DNA of 53,863 nt from Desulfobacteraceae bacterium (GTDB lineage Bacteria > Desulfobacterota > Desulfobacteria > Desulfobacterales > JAABSP01), in NCBI GenBank assembly GCA_011390345.1, contig JAABSP010000034.1, forward strand, positions 1 to 53,863, read 5' to 3'. Positions 1 to 10,365 of the stretch are shown here, in pieces. A program made the translations under genes and the position numbers. Each line of letters begins with the position of its first letter. The stretch's first letter is position 1. The notes under the pieces are model-generated. The model saw only the letters and a program-made list of their open reading frames with translations. It was not told the origin of the DNA and did not search any database.

Positions 1-7
1 CGAGATG

Positions 8-760
8 CTAAACCTTATGAGCAGGGGCATTGCCAAGGGGACCTTCGTGTTTGAAGACGATCAGCTTTCGGGCATTCATCTTGCCTCTTGCAGCGGAATG
101 GTCGTGATCGAACATGTTGATCAATGCATTCCAGAGCAGTTCGAGATCTCCTTCCGAAAAGCCGGTCTGTTGCGCCAGGTGTGCGGAGATGTAGCCCTCT
201 GCCCGATAAAGGCCGTACGGAACGATATGCTTGCGGCCCATGGTCCGCTCCTTCTCCAGATCCTTTTCATTGGTCACGGCCATCCGGGTGATGCTCACCT
301 CCAGCGGGATGATGGGGTCGATGCTGCGGCCGAAGTTGATCTGCACGGGCCCCCGCACCTGGCCGCAGTTGACCTCGGTGGTCATGACCGCGCCGAAGGT
401 TCGGATGTCGAAGAAATTGTCGCACATCCACCGGGTGATCTTCCGCGCCTCCTCCGCTTTTTTGGGCAGCTTCTTTGCCGGGGGCCGCTCGATATCGGTG
501 TTGTTGATGTAGGCTCTCTCATTCTCCCGGTTGAGTACCCCTTTGTCCTTTATATAAATCTCATATGGCGGATCTACTCCCTTTGCAATCTGCACATAAT
601 TGCGGATCTTGCGCTTGAGGCAGACATCCGTCACCAGGCCCAGACTCGTCTCCGGATCGATGCGGGGCATGTTGCCCCCATCAGGGTCGCCGTTGGGATT
701 TCCGTTTTCCACATCAAAGAAATAGACGAACTCATAGCGGCTTGCAATGGCATCGGTCAT
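8..760 (-). CDS. cas7: Type I-C Cascade backbone protein Cas7 (Csd2), C-terminally truncated
   Basis: This is the Cas7/Csd2 subunit that polymerises along the crRNA in type I-C Cascade. The N-terminus has the family signature, with [17 protein letters not shown] near residue 14 and a later TFGAVMTTE segment. The reading frame starts 3 nt after the cas8c stop, so the two genes are translationally linked. It ends with a TAG at 8-10 straight after GNAPAHKV, giving 250 residues where the family usually has about 285-300. The missing end normally continues His-Lys-Leu/Val-Phe. Adding one T in the run before the stop restores V-F-S-I-S, so a one-base deletion is the simplest explanation, but the continuation lies outside the window. 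The family call is very secure. Whether the subunit still works is unknown. Confidence 0.93.
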   Translation of the reverse strand: MTDAIASRYEFVYFFDVENGNPNGDPDGGNMPRIDPETSLGLVTDVCLKRKIRNYVQIAKGVDPPYEIYIKDKGVLNRENERAYINNTDIERPPAKKLPKKAEEARKITRWMCDNFFDIRTFGAVMTTEVNCGQVRGPVQINFGRSIDPIIPLEVSITRMAVTNEKDLEKERTMGRKHIVPYGLYRAEGYISAHLAQQTGFSEGDLELLWNALINMFDHDHSAARGKMNARKLIVFKHEGPLGNAPAHKV

Positions 761-763
761 CGG

Positions 764-3171
<2,408 letters not shown>

Positions 3172-3239
3172 TTATTTTTGTCGTTCCGTCTCGGAAATGG
3201 AAAAGCTTCGGCCTGATGAAATATGTACGATAGTAAACT

Positions 3240-3268
3240 TACTTAGACATTTCCCATTTTTTTGTCAA
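3240..3268 (-). promoter_or_regulatory. Candidate sigma70 promoter for cas5c-cas8c-cas7
   Basis: On the minus strand a perfect TTGACA (3263-3268) is followed after 17 nt by TAAGTA (3240-3245), a weak -10 element, in the 138-bp gap between cas3 and cas5c. The gap is AT-rich compared with the flanking genes. This is pattern matching only. Confidence 0.35.
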
Positions 3269-3297
3269 TCAAAATGTGAAGCATCAATCTGTTTTGA

Positions 3298-5508
3298 CTA
3301 TAAGATGAGAGATTGCACAGCATGAAAAGTCGGATCTTCCGGACAGAGCCCCAGATCCTCCCGGTAGAGATCCATATTGATCAGTACCGGAAACTGTCCC
3401 TGCTGATCCGTCCGCTCGACGCTTCCGGCCGCCACCAGACTTGTCAAAACCGGAGGCGGAATCTGAATCGTGTACCGCTGCAGCTTTCGAATAAGCGGGC
3501 CCGGATGCTCGACATACCTAAGCTGCTGAACCAGACCTTCGGCCAATTGATCCCAAGGAATAATAAGCGGCTGCATGGGGCTGTGGATCAGGCGGAATCT
3601 TTCCGCGATCTCCCGAAAGGGGAAATTTCCTTTTCTCAGATCCTCCTGTAGCAGCTCCAGAATCCGCTCCCGGTCAAGCCCCTCGCTCCCTTTTTGCCAA
3701 TAGAGAGCTTCGAAATAGGCCCGGATGGCCGGCAGCGAGAGCATATCCGCATGATGGCGCATGATGGCGGCCGCGGTCTGCGCATGTTGCCGGAAATCCC
3801 CCGGCGGAAGGCCATCTTCCGGCATGAAGACATGGACTCTCCCCGGTTGCGCCATCTTCCCTTCCCGGTTGCACCGGCCCGCGGCCTGGGCAATGGAATC
3901 AATGCCCGCTGCCGACCGGAAGACTGCGGGAAAATCGATATCCACCCCGGCCTCGATCAATTGGGTGCTGATGAGACGGCAAGGAAGCCCATCCTCCAGC
4001 ATCTGCCGGATCTTTTTAAATCGTTCGGTACGATGGGCCGGACACATGAGCCCGCTCAGGTGATACCGTCCCTCTTCTTCGGCCATTTTCTCATACAGAA
4101 TTCGGGCATGCTTGCGCGTGTTGACAACACACAAAACCTGTTCGTGCCGGCCCAATTCTTCTGCAATCCGATCATCGGAAAGCTCTCCGAGCCAGACGGT
4201 CTCCACCCGTTTAAAAGCTGTATAAAGCTGCTGCGGATCGGAGACGATCTCGTGGACATCATCGAGCCCCCATTGAAAAAGGGGCGTTTTTGCGATCGCG
4301 GGCTGGGTTGCGGTACACAGAACCAGACTGGTCCCATAGATCGAAGAAATCTCCCGCAGGGCCTCGATGCAGGGCAGCAGCAGCGGTGCAGGCAGCATCT
4401 GCGCCTCATCCAGAATCACCACACTCCGGGCGATGTTGTGAAGCTTTCGACATTTGGAAGACCGATTGTGAAACAGGGATTCGAAAAACTGGACATTGGT
4501 GGTCACTACCAGCGGCGCATCCCAGTTTTCGGCGGCCATGCGGGATCTCCGGTCCTCCCTTTCTTCCGTTGCATCGAAATTGCTGTGATGCTCTAAAACA
4601 GCCTCTTCTCCTAAAACCTCCCGGAAGACGGCTGCATTCTGTTCAATGATGCTGGTGTACGGGATGACGTAGATGATCCGCTCCAGTCCGTGGGCAAGGG
4701 CATGTTTCAGGGCGAAAGCCAGGGAAGACAAAGTCTTTCCACCGCCGGTGGGAACCGTAAGAGAAAAGAGCCCCTGCCGCAGGGACGCCGCATCGAGGCA
4801 CTGCTGTAGAATCTCATCCCTTTGTCTGTTTATGGGCGTATCCGTTGCTTTTTCCTTCAGGATTTCAAGGTGGTCGGAAAGTTTTGCATGAAGCGTCGAA
4901 AGCTCGGGATACCCTTTTCGCCATGCGGGTTTTTCAGGATTCATAAAGGCTTCGGTGTCCAGAAAATCGGCATCCACAAGACAGGAGTAGAGCATCCGGA
5001 CGAAAAACGAGAGCTGAAAACCGGCACGCTTCTGGTCCGGAGTGAAGGGCAGATCCTTTGCAGTCAGCTTCAGATCCGATTTTGGAAAAGAAACCCCTGA
5101 AATATCCTCGACATTCTTTTTCAGCCGCCGGGAAAGGCAGGAATTCTCGGTGCTGCTGCCGTCCGGCAGCCCTGCATGGTGTCCGGCAATTGCATAGGCG
5201 AGAAGCTTCCCCGGATCTTTCAACTCTTTTACGGCATGCTGTGCGCCTGCCGTAGAGTGATCGGGTCTGCCGGAGCGGGTTTCAATATTTGCATCCGGGT
5301 CCAGTTCAACTCCGATTCTCCGCTGAAAGGAAAGGCCGTACTTTCCCAGATCGTGCCACAGGCCGGCCAGATAAGCCCACCTTCCTGCGGAAAACAACTT
5401 CCCGAATCTTCTGGCCATTTGAGCCACATTCAACAGATGTACATCCAGCGGCTGCCATTGTTCTTCAGGCTCCCCTTCCAGGCTGTGTGCATAGAATTGC
5501 CTTTCCAT
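3298..5508 (-). CDS. cas3: CRISPR-associated helicase-nuclease Cas3 (HD domain fused to helicase)
   Basis: This 736-residue Cas3 degrades target DNA once Cascade has bound it. The N-terminal HD nuclease domain shows WHDLGKYG (His52-Asp53). The superfamily 2 helicase follows, with Walker A PTGGGKT near residue 255, the DEAQ box ILDEAQMLP near 366, motif III CTATQPA, and motif VI QAAGRCNREG. The HD-then-helicase order and the length fit a type I-C Cas3 and all catalytic motifs look intact. The start overlaps the end of a cas1 remnant by 44 bp, so the relic may provide transcription or translational coupling. The local Shine-Dalgarno (GGGGGGAAG) sits directly against the ATG. Confidence 0.96.
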   Translation of the reverse strand: MERQFYAHSLEGEPEEQWQPLDVHLLNVAQMARRFGKLFSAGRWAYLAGLWHDLGKYGLSFQRRIGVELDPDANIETRSGRPDHSTAGAQHAVKELKDPGKLLAYAIAGHHAGLPDGSSTENSCLSRRLKKNVEDISGVSFPKSDLKLTAKDLPFTPDQKRAGFQLSFFVRMLYSCLVDADFLDTEAFMNPEKPAWRKGYPELSTLHAKLSDHLEILKEKATDTPINRQRDEILQQCLDAASLRQGLFSLTVPTGGGKTLSSLAFALKHALAHGLERIIYVIPYTSIIEQNAAVFREVLGEEAVLEHHSNFDATEEREDRRSRMAAENWDAPLVVTTNVQFFESLFHNRSSKCRKLHNIARSVVILDEAQMLPAPLLLPCIEALREISSIYGTSLVLCTATQPAIAKTPLFQWGLDDVHEIVSDPQQLYTAFKRVETVWLGELSDDRIAEELGRHEQVLCVVNTRKHARILYEKMAEEEGRYHLSGLMCPAHRTERFKKIRQMLEDGLPCRLISTQLIEAGVDIDFPAVFRSAAGIDSIAQAAGRCNREGKMAQPGRVHVFMPEDGLPPGDFRQHAQTAAAIMRHHADMLSLPAIRAYFEALYWQKGSEGLDRERILELLQEDLRKGNFPFREIAERFRLIHSPMQPLIIPWDQLAEGLVQQLRYVEHPGPLIRKLQRYTIQIPPPVLTSLVAAGSVERTDQQGQFPVLINMDLYREDLGLCPEDPTFHAVQSLIL

Positions 5509-5740
5509 CTTCCCCCCTTTTTTTCATATTCCGAATCAAGTCCAGCATCAGTTCTGCACCTGAGGGGCCCATCGCGGCCTCCACCTGGCGCCGGCGGATC
5601 ATGGCCTTGTTGGAGATGACGATCGACTCGACCTTCAACGGAGAGCGATCCGCCTGGTTCTCCCCGTTCTTCAGGCGGAAACACTCGTCCTTCTGGGTGA
5701 TGAATGTCCCCGGGGTGGTGATAACGAGCTGCATGAGCAT
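5465..5740 (-). pseudogene. Remnant of a cas1 gene (N-terminal domain with internal deletion)
   Basis: A 91-codon frame begins MLMQLVITTPGTFITQKDEC and continues through SPLKVESIVISNKAMI, which matches the N-terminal beta-domain of Cas1. It then jumps near 5596 to IRRRQVEAAMGPSGAELMLD. In intact Cas1 that segment lies some 40 residues further on, so an internal in-frame deletion is likely. The catalytic helical domain (Glu, His, Glu) is completely absent and the frame runs out inside the start of cas3. It keeps a good ribosome site (GAGGGAAA before the ATG). The sequence resembles Cas1 proteins of type III/I-A/I-B loci more than the I-C type, so it may come from a different CRISPR locus. Product: non-functional as an integrase, though possibly still translated. 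Confidence 0.7.
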
Positions 5741-5773
5741 TTCCCTCTAATGGCTGATGGATTCGATATTGTT

Positions 5774-5806
5774 GGAAAAGGCCGGCCAGCTTCAGCGCGG
5801 CCGGCC
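5774..5806 (-). terminator. Rho-independent-like terminator upstream of the cas1 relic
   Basis: On the minus strand GGCCGGCC (5799-5806), an 11-nt loop and GGCCGGCC (5780-5787) are followed by TTTT. It would end transcription from the broken gene at 5830-6615 and insulate the cas unit. The 8-mer is self-complementary, so the hairpin reading is good but not unique. Confidence 0.5.
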
Positions 5807-5829
5807 CATCAAACCGCTGATAGGATCTA

Positions 5830-6615
5830 TTATGAGAAGTTTTCTGATATGTCAAGGAGAAAAAGACGCAAATCCTCCTTGCGAAGATGTTTTGAAAGAT
5901 GCAGAAATCGGGATTTCTCCTCTCCGCTGATGCCTCCGGAATACGCGAACATCAGGTGTTTTAAAAAGGCGTTTTTCACCTCTCTATTCGGATAATCGAG
6001 ACGGTAAAGGCCATCTTCGATTCCTTTTATCGTCACATAGCCGGTCTGAAACAGGATCGCCTCGGGGTTGAGATCATCCAGATCGAATGTGCTGAAGACC
6101 TGCTCATCTACAGCCATATTTTCGATTTCCGGAATGGGATATTCCCGCTCCCGCAGAAGGTTGACCAGAAAGGCCGGGGTTCCGGTTTCGAACCAATAGT
6201 GGTGAAAGGCTCTGTGATGCAGGGATTTGAGAACAGAGAAGGGATTGTAAACCGATTCCGAATTTGCGGAAAACCGATACCCGTTGTATTGCTGCCGGAG
6301 CCGTTGAATAATCTCTGTTTCGCTCATCTCGGTCTCTTCGGCAAACCGGCCGATGTGGGAGGAAAAATTCAAGATAAGCTCTTCTTCGGTGTAGCCCAGC
6401 ATCTCTGAATAGAACCGGCTCATTGAGATGTCGTCCAGGTTGTTGAGTTCCGAAAAGAGAGAGACGCGGCAAGGATAACGACAGGTCTGCCGCCTTTGTT
6501 GCAGATTGACGGGTGGAGCAGCCGAACCCCATAAGGACAGGCCGCTCTTCATCCTGTAAGATATATCAGAGAAAACTGCCGGTTCATAGATTTTTATCCA
6601 TTTTTCCGTTTGCAT
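5830..6615 (-). pseudogene. Broken AAA-ATPase-like / PD-(D/E)XK nuclease-family gene
   Basis: From about 6470 downwards the frame encodes VSLFSELNNLDDISMSRFYS, RLRQQYNGYRFSANSESVYN and FHHYWFETGTPAFLVNLL. These are hallmark stretches of the AAA-ATPase-like family (Pfam AAA-ATPase_like with PDDEXK_9). The N-terminal third, with Walker A and the Tyr-Val-Asp-Lys-Thr region, is absent and replaced by unrelated sequence. The C-terminal PD-(D/E)XK nuclease module is also missing, because the frame stops at 5830. Both ends are lost, so it is a decayed copy. Members are often multi-copy in deltaproteobacteria and bacteroidetes, sometimes near defence genes. Confidence 0.75.
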
Positions 6616-6682
6616 TTTCACCCGTTTCCCTCTATTTTCAAAAGGATGGATTTTTGATCGATCCGGCAATGGACGGAGGTTT

Positions 6683-7690
6683 ATGAAAGAAGAGAGCGTA
6701 ACAATCAATCGACGGGATTTGATGATCCAGGGCGACAGGATGAAAAGCGCGGTGAATCTATCCGGGGAGGAGATCTACCGGAACATTACCGAAAACATCC
6801 GGAAGGTGATGCGGGGGCAGGATATGGCCATTCGAAGGCTGCTCGCGGCTTTTGCGGCCGGAGGGCATGTTCTGCTGGAGGATTATCCGGGAACCGGCAA
6901 GACCACCCTGGCAAAGGCGCTGGCCCAATCCATCGACGCGATCTTCACCCGGGTGCAGTTCACCCCGGATCTGCTGCCGTCCGATATCATCGGTGTCTCC
7001 ATCTTCGACCAGAACGAGCGGCAGTTCCGATTTCACCGGGGCCCCGTCTTCACCAATGTCCTTCTGGCCGACGAGATCAACCGGGCCTCCCCCAGAACCC
7101 AGTCAGCGCTGCTGGAGGCCATGGGAGAGGCACAGGTGAGCGTGGATGGTACACTTCACCCCTTGGAGGATCTCTTTTTCGTCATCGCAACCCAGAATCC
7201 GGTGGAGTCGAGGGGAACCTACCCCCTGCCCGAGGCGCAGATGGACCGGTTCGCGCTTCGGTTTCAGCTCGGATATATTTCAACGGAGGATGAGATCGCG
7301 GTGATGTCGGATCAGCGCCGACGCCACCCTCTGGAGGATCTGAAGCCCTGCGTCTCCCTGGCCCATGTGCTGACCCTGAAGCGGCAGGTGGGAGAGGTGC
7401 GCATCAGCGAAGAATTGAAGCGGTATATCGTCGATATCGTCCAGGCCACCCGGATCGCATCGGGCGTGGAACTGGGCGCAAGCCCCCGGGCCTCGATCCA
7501 GCTCATGAAGACGGCACAGGCCCTGGCGCTCTTCGACGGCCTCTCCTTTGTGACGCCGGAGCATATCCAGGAGGTGGCTGTCTCCGTCATCGCGCACCGG
7601 ATGGTGATGGACCCCCAGGCCCGGTTTTCAGGACAGACCGCGCAGGGGGCCGTGGAGGAGATTATCCGCTCTATCCGGGTTCCCTCCTGA
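6683..7690 (+). CDS. MoxR-family AAA+ ATPase
   Basis: This 335-residue MoxR-type AAA+ ATPase belongs to a family of chaperone-like ATPases thought to insert cofactors or remodel partner proteins. Walker A is DYPGTGKTTLAKALA (about residue 71), Walker B is LLADEINRA, sensor 1 is FFVIATQNPVE, and the MoxR-specific GTYPLPEAQMDRF follows. The C-terminal lid (SPRASIQLMKTAQA) is complete. The ATG at 6683 follows GGAGG at 5-6 nt spacing; a second ATG at 6740 would remove an N-terminal tail. MoxR genes usually precede DUF58 and von Willebrand A genes. Here the next gene is convergent, so the ATPase is an orphan in this window and its partner cannot be named. Confidence 0.92.
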   Translation: MKEESVTINRRDLMIQGDRMKSAVNLSGEEIYRNITENIRKVMRGQDMAIRRLLAAFAAGGHVLLEDYPGTGKTTLAKALAQSIDAIFTRVQFTPDLLPSDIIGVSIFDQNERQFRFHRGPVFTNVLLADEINRASPRTQSALLEAMGEAQVSVDGTLHPLEDLFFVIATQNPVESRGTYPLPEAQMDRFALRFQLGYISTEDEIAVMSDQRRRHPLEDLKPCVSLAHVLTLKRQVGEVRISEELKRYIVDIVQATRIASGVELGASPRASIQLMKTAQALALFDGLSFVTPEHIQEVAVSVIAHRMVMDPQARFSGQTAQGAVEEIIRSIRVPS

Positions 7691-7745
7691 AATCCGTTTT
7701 TTAAAGAGCGGAGGAGGAGCTTCGCGTCCCGGTCCTGCACGGTAC

Positions 7746-9944
7746 TTATTTTCGGTATCCGGTTCGGATAAAGCAGCCCCCATCGCCGGCCCCGCCACCG
7801 CCTCCGGCCGCGGGCGGGGGCGCGCCCACACCAAAGGAGTATTCGATCTCCCCGTCGGCACTGGGGTCCCGGTCCATCATACCGCCATCCATGAGATTGA
7901 TGGTGACGGTCCTTCGATTGTTGCTGAAAAAGAGGGTATCGGTCTCATCGAGCCACTTTCCCCCGGCATATCGATACCAGGTGCGATCTTCCGACAAGAC
8001 CTCTGGGAAATGAAGCGTGACGCAGGCCGTAGCCCCCGGAGAAAATGTCCGGATCTTCAGGTCGATCCGGCCATAGGGAAGCTCCTGGGGCGCGTCCTCC
8101 GGGTTTGCCGGGGTGAGAGATTTGAGTTCCGCGAGGGCCCCCTGGCACGCCACGGAGATGGCCATAACCGCATCGGTGCGGGTTTTAAAGGGAATGGCTC
8201 CTTCGGGAAATCCGGTGATGCCATTGTCCTGAACCACCACTTTCACGGCCGCGCTCTCCTGAAGCCCGCCATCATCTGTCACCCGGAGATCGAAAATCAG
8301 TTCTCGGCCCTCGGCATCCACAGAAGGGGCAACAAATGAAGATATCGCGCCGGCCGGGGCCGACAGTGTGACAGGAGGCCCTTTGCGCTGCGCCCATTTG
8401 AAAAGAAGGAGATCCCCGTCCGGATCACTGCTCTCCTTTCCGTCGAGGGAGAGGGTCTCCCCCTCCTGAACCGTGAGAATCTCCTCTTGGAGGATCGCGG
8501 TCGGGGGGATGTTGAAATCGCTCACGTTGACTATGACCCCATCAGAGGAGAGAAGCCCCATATGATCTGCGACCGTCAGTTCAAAGGCCGCTGAAAGTCC
8601 GTTTTTCCCCACAGATTCAGGGGCCGTGAAGGTTCCGATCTCCTCTTCAAAGGCGATTGTCCGGCCGATCCCCCTCCCCTGCCAGTTGTACCGGATGATC
8701 CCGTCGTCCGGGTCCGTCGATGCGGAGCCGTCCAAAATAACTTCCGCGCCCGGGTTTACGATGATGCTCTCCCCGGCCTCTGCAACGGGCGGGAGTCCGG
8801 AGCGGGTCACATTGACAATCGCGGTGTCGGTCGCTTCGAGTCCGCAGATGCTTTTGACGGTGACGCGGAAGAGCAGACCTGCCCCGTCAGCATCCGGGGC
8901 CGTAAAACTCGGCAGCGGCGTATCCGCATCCGACAGCGTCACCGCAGGCCCCCGGATCTGCTCCCACTGGTATTGGGCCACGGCCCCTTCAGCCGAATGG
9001 GAGTTGAGGCCGTTGAGTGCCACTCTGCCGGCCCCCGGAGCCACGGTCTGATCGGGCCCCGCATCAGGGATCAGCCGGGAGGGGCTGGAGCCCGGATCTT
9101 GGGGATCTCCGCCGCAGAGAAACTCCTCTATGTTTGTGAATCCGTCCATATCCGGGTCATCTTCCGCATCATCGAGGGTCGTGTCGAGGCCATGTTCCAG
9201 CTCCCACAGGTCATCCATGCCATCCTTGTCCGCGTCGTTTGCCACCACAACTGCAAGATCAAAGGGATCGCTCTCTTTGTCTCCGTCGCTCACCCTCACC
9301 TTCACTGTCAGGGTTCCCAGAAATCCCGGGATCGGCTGGATCTGGTTTTCCCCGGTCAGGTCGTAATTCTCCCCGTCCAGAACCGTCAGAGAGAAGCCCT
9401 CGGGATACTCATCGTCCGGGTCATTCACGAGCAGATGGGAGAGCGATATGGTTTTCGGGGTCTCCTCCGGAGTGTTGAGACGCTTCTGCCCCACGATCTC
9501 GGGCTGGTCATTTACCGGATCGATGCGCAGGTTCACCGCGAGCAGTGCGGCCGCTTTTCCGTCACTCACCCGGATTGTAAAGGCATCCGCGCCGCTGTAG
9601 TTCTCCTTGGGCCTGTATTCGATATCCCGGCTCTCTCCTGTCCCTTCTAAATTTGCGGTTCCTTGGGCCGGTTCTTCGATAATGCTCCAGGTGAGCGGAT
9701 CATTATCCGGATCATGGGCCTGGGCCTGGAGATTGAAAGGGGTTGGATCTCCGTCCTCATCCATATTCACGGTGATGGCCGAGACGGCCGATCCGCCCAC
9801 ACGGATCACCGGGGGCCGGTTTTGGGGATCTTCTCCCGCATCCGGTTCATCCGTGCCATTTTGGGCCCCTGCCGGGGCTGCGGATAGGAGAAGGAGGAGA
9901 AGTGACAGAAGGGCGCAGATCTTCCGAAAAGGGAAATGGTTCAT
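7746..9944 (-). CDS. Secreted multi-domain protein (cadherin/PKD-like repeats, choice-of-anchor U-like domain, shortened Cys-Phe-Ile box)
   Basis: The 732-residue product opens with a signal peptide (residues 1-27, cut after APAGA). Residues about 40-235 look like cadherin/tandem-95-type Ig folds (VNDQPEIVGQKR). At 236-290 lies a calcium-binding thrombospondin-3-like segment (DADKDGMDDLWELEHG). Three PKD/K319L-like repeats follow at about 293-575 (PDAGPDQTVAPGAG; LDGSASTDPDDGIIRYNW). Residues 580-705 fit the deltaproteobacterial choice-of-anchor U domain (TWYRYAGGKWLDE). A Gly-rich linker then leads to GGCFIRTGYRK and a stop. Related proteins usually carry a longer C-terminal tail with Cys-Phe-Ile-Ala-Thr-Ala. 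The family tail is cut short here, so surface sorting may be altered. The role is probably adhesion or matrix. It is transcribed divergently from the phosphatidyltransferase. Confidence 0.8.
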   Translation of the reverse strand: MNHFPFRKICALLSLLLLLLSAAPAGAQNGTDEPDAGEDPQNRPPVIRVGGSAVSAITVNMDEDGDPTPFNLQAQAHDPDNDPLTWSIIEEPAQGTANLEGTGESRDIEYRPKENYSGADAFTIRVSDGKAAALLAVNLRIDPVNDQPEIVGQKRLNTPEETPKTISLSHLLVNDPDDEYPEGFSLTVLDGENYDLTGENQIQPIPGFLGTLTVKVRVSDGDKESDPFDLAVVVANDADKDGMDDLWELEHGLDTTLDDAEDDPDMDGFTNIEEFLCGGDPQDPGSSPSRLIPDAGPDQTVAPGAGRVALNGLNSHSAEGAVAQYQWEQIRGPAVTLSDADTPLPSFTAPDADGAGLLFRVTVKSICGLEATDTAIVNVTRSGLPPVAEAGESIIVNPGAEVILDGSASTDPDDGIIRYNWQGRGIGRTIAFEEEIGTFTAPESVGKNGLSAAFELTVADHMGLLSSDGVIVNVSDFNIPPTAILQEEILTVQEGETLSLDGKESSDPDGDLLLFKWAQRKGPPVTLSAPAGAISSFVAPSVDAEGRELIFDLRVTDDGGLQESAAVKVVVQDNGITGFPEGAIPFKTRTDAVMAISVACQGALAELKSLTPANPEDAPQELPYGRIDLKIRTFSPGATACVTLHFPEVLSEDRTWYRYAGGKWLDETDTLFFSNNRRTVTINLMDGGMMDRDPSADGEIEYSFGVGAPPPAAGGGGGAGDGGCFIRTGYRK

Positions 9945-10365
9945 TTGGAGTTTTCCTTACATCTTTAAAGGTCATCGGATTTTATTCATGGAGCCGGATC
10001 ATCGAGGTACTGGGGGCCGATTTTTTTGCCGGCCCGAGCGAATGTACCGGACATCCTCTTTTCAAAGAAAACAGAGACATCCTTGTTTTGTCAATATTTA
10101 GTTCTCCTTTAAGCAAAAAAAATTACCGGGAAAATAATTGTCCGCCCGAACCCGGTTTCTTCCTGCCAAGAGCGGCTTTACAATTCAAGCTGTTGTTGAT
10201 ATACAAGAATAGTAGAATGGTAGAATGGAACCGTAAGGCGGAAAAAGCCGGGAGTCTTTTCGGCCTTTGGGCAGTGATGGCCGGAATCCGATTTGAAAAC
10301 AGTTGCTTTGGATAATTATCTCCTTCGAACCCTTTCGGGCCGAGGCGAGATCCGAAAGGGATGGT
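9945..10365. other. Intergenic region between divergent genes
   Basis: These 421 bp separate the start of the secreted protein (minus strand) from the phosphatidyltransferase (plus strand). They contain the promoter at 10177-10205 and a short tandem doublet TAGAATGG-TAGAATGG near 10213-10228. I see no gene, RNA or strong hairpin. The AT-rich run near 10090-10140 could hold the promoter for the minus-strand gene. Confidence 0.5.
10177..10205 (+). promoter_or_regulatory. Candidate sigma70 promoter for the phosphatidyltransferase gene
   Basis: TTTACA (10177-10182), a 17-nt spacer and TATACA (10200-10205) make a good sigma70 match. It would leave a leader of about 155 nt before the ATG at 10366. 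Confidence 0.45.
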
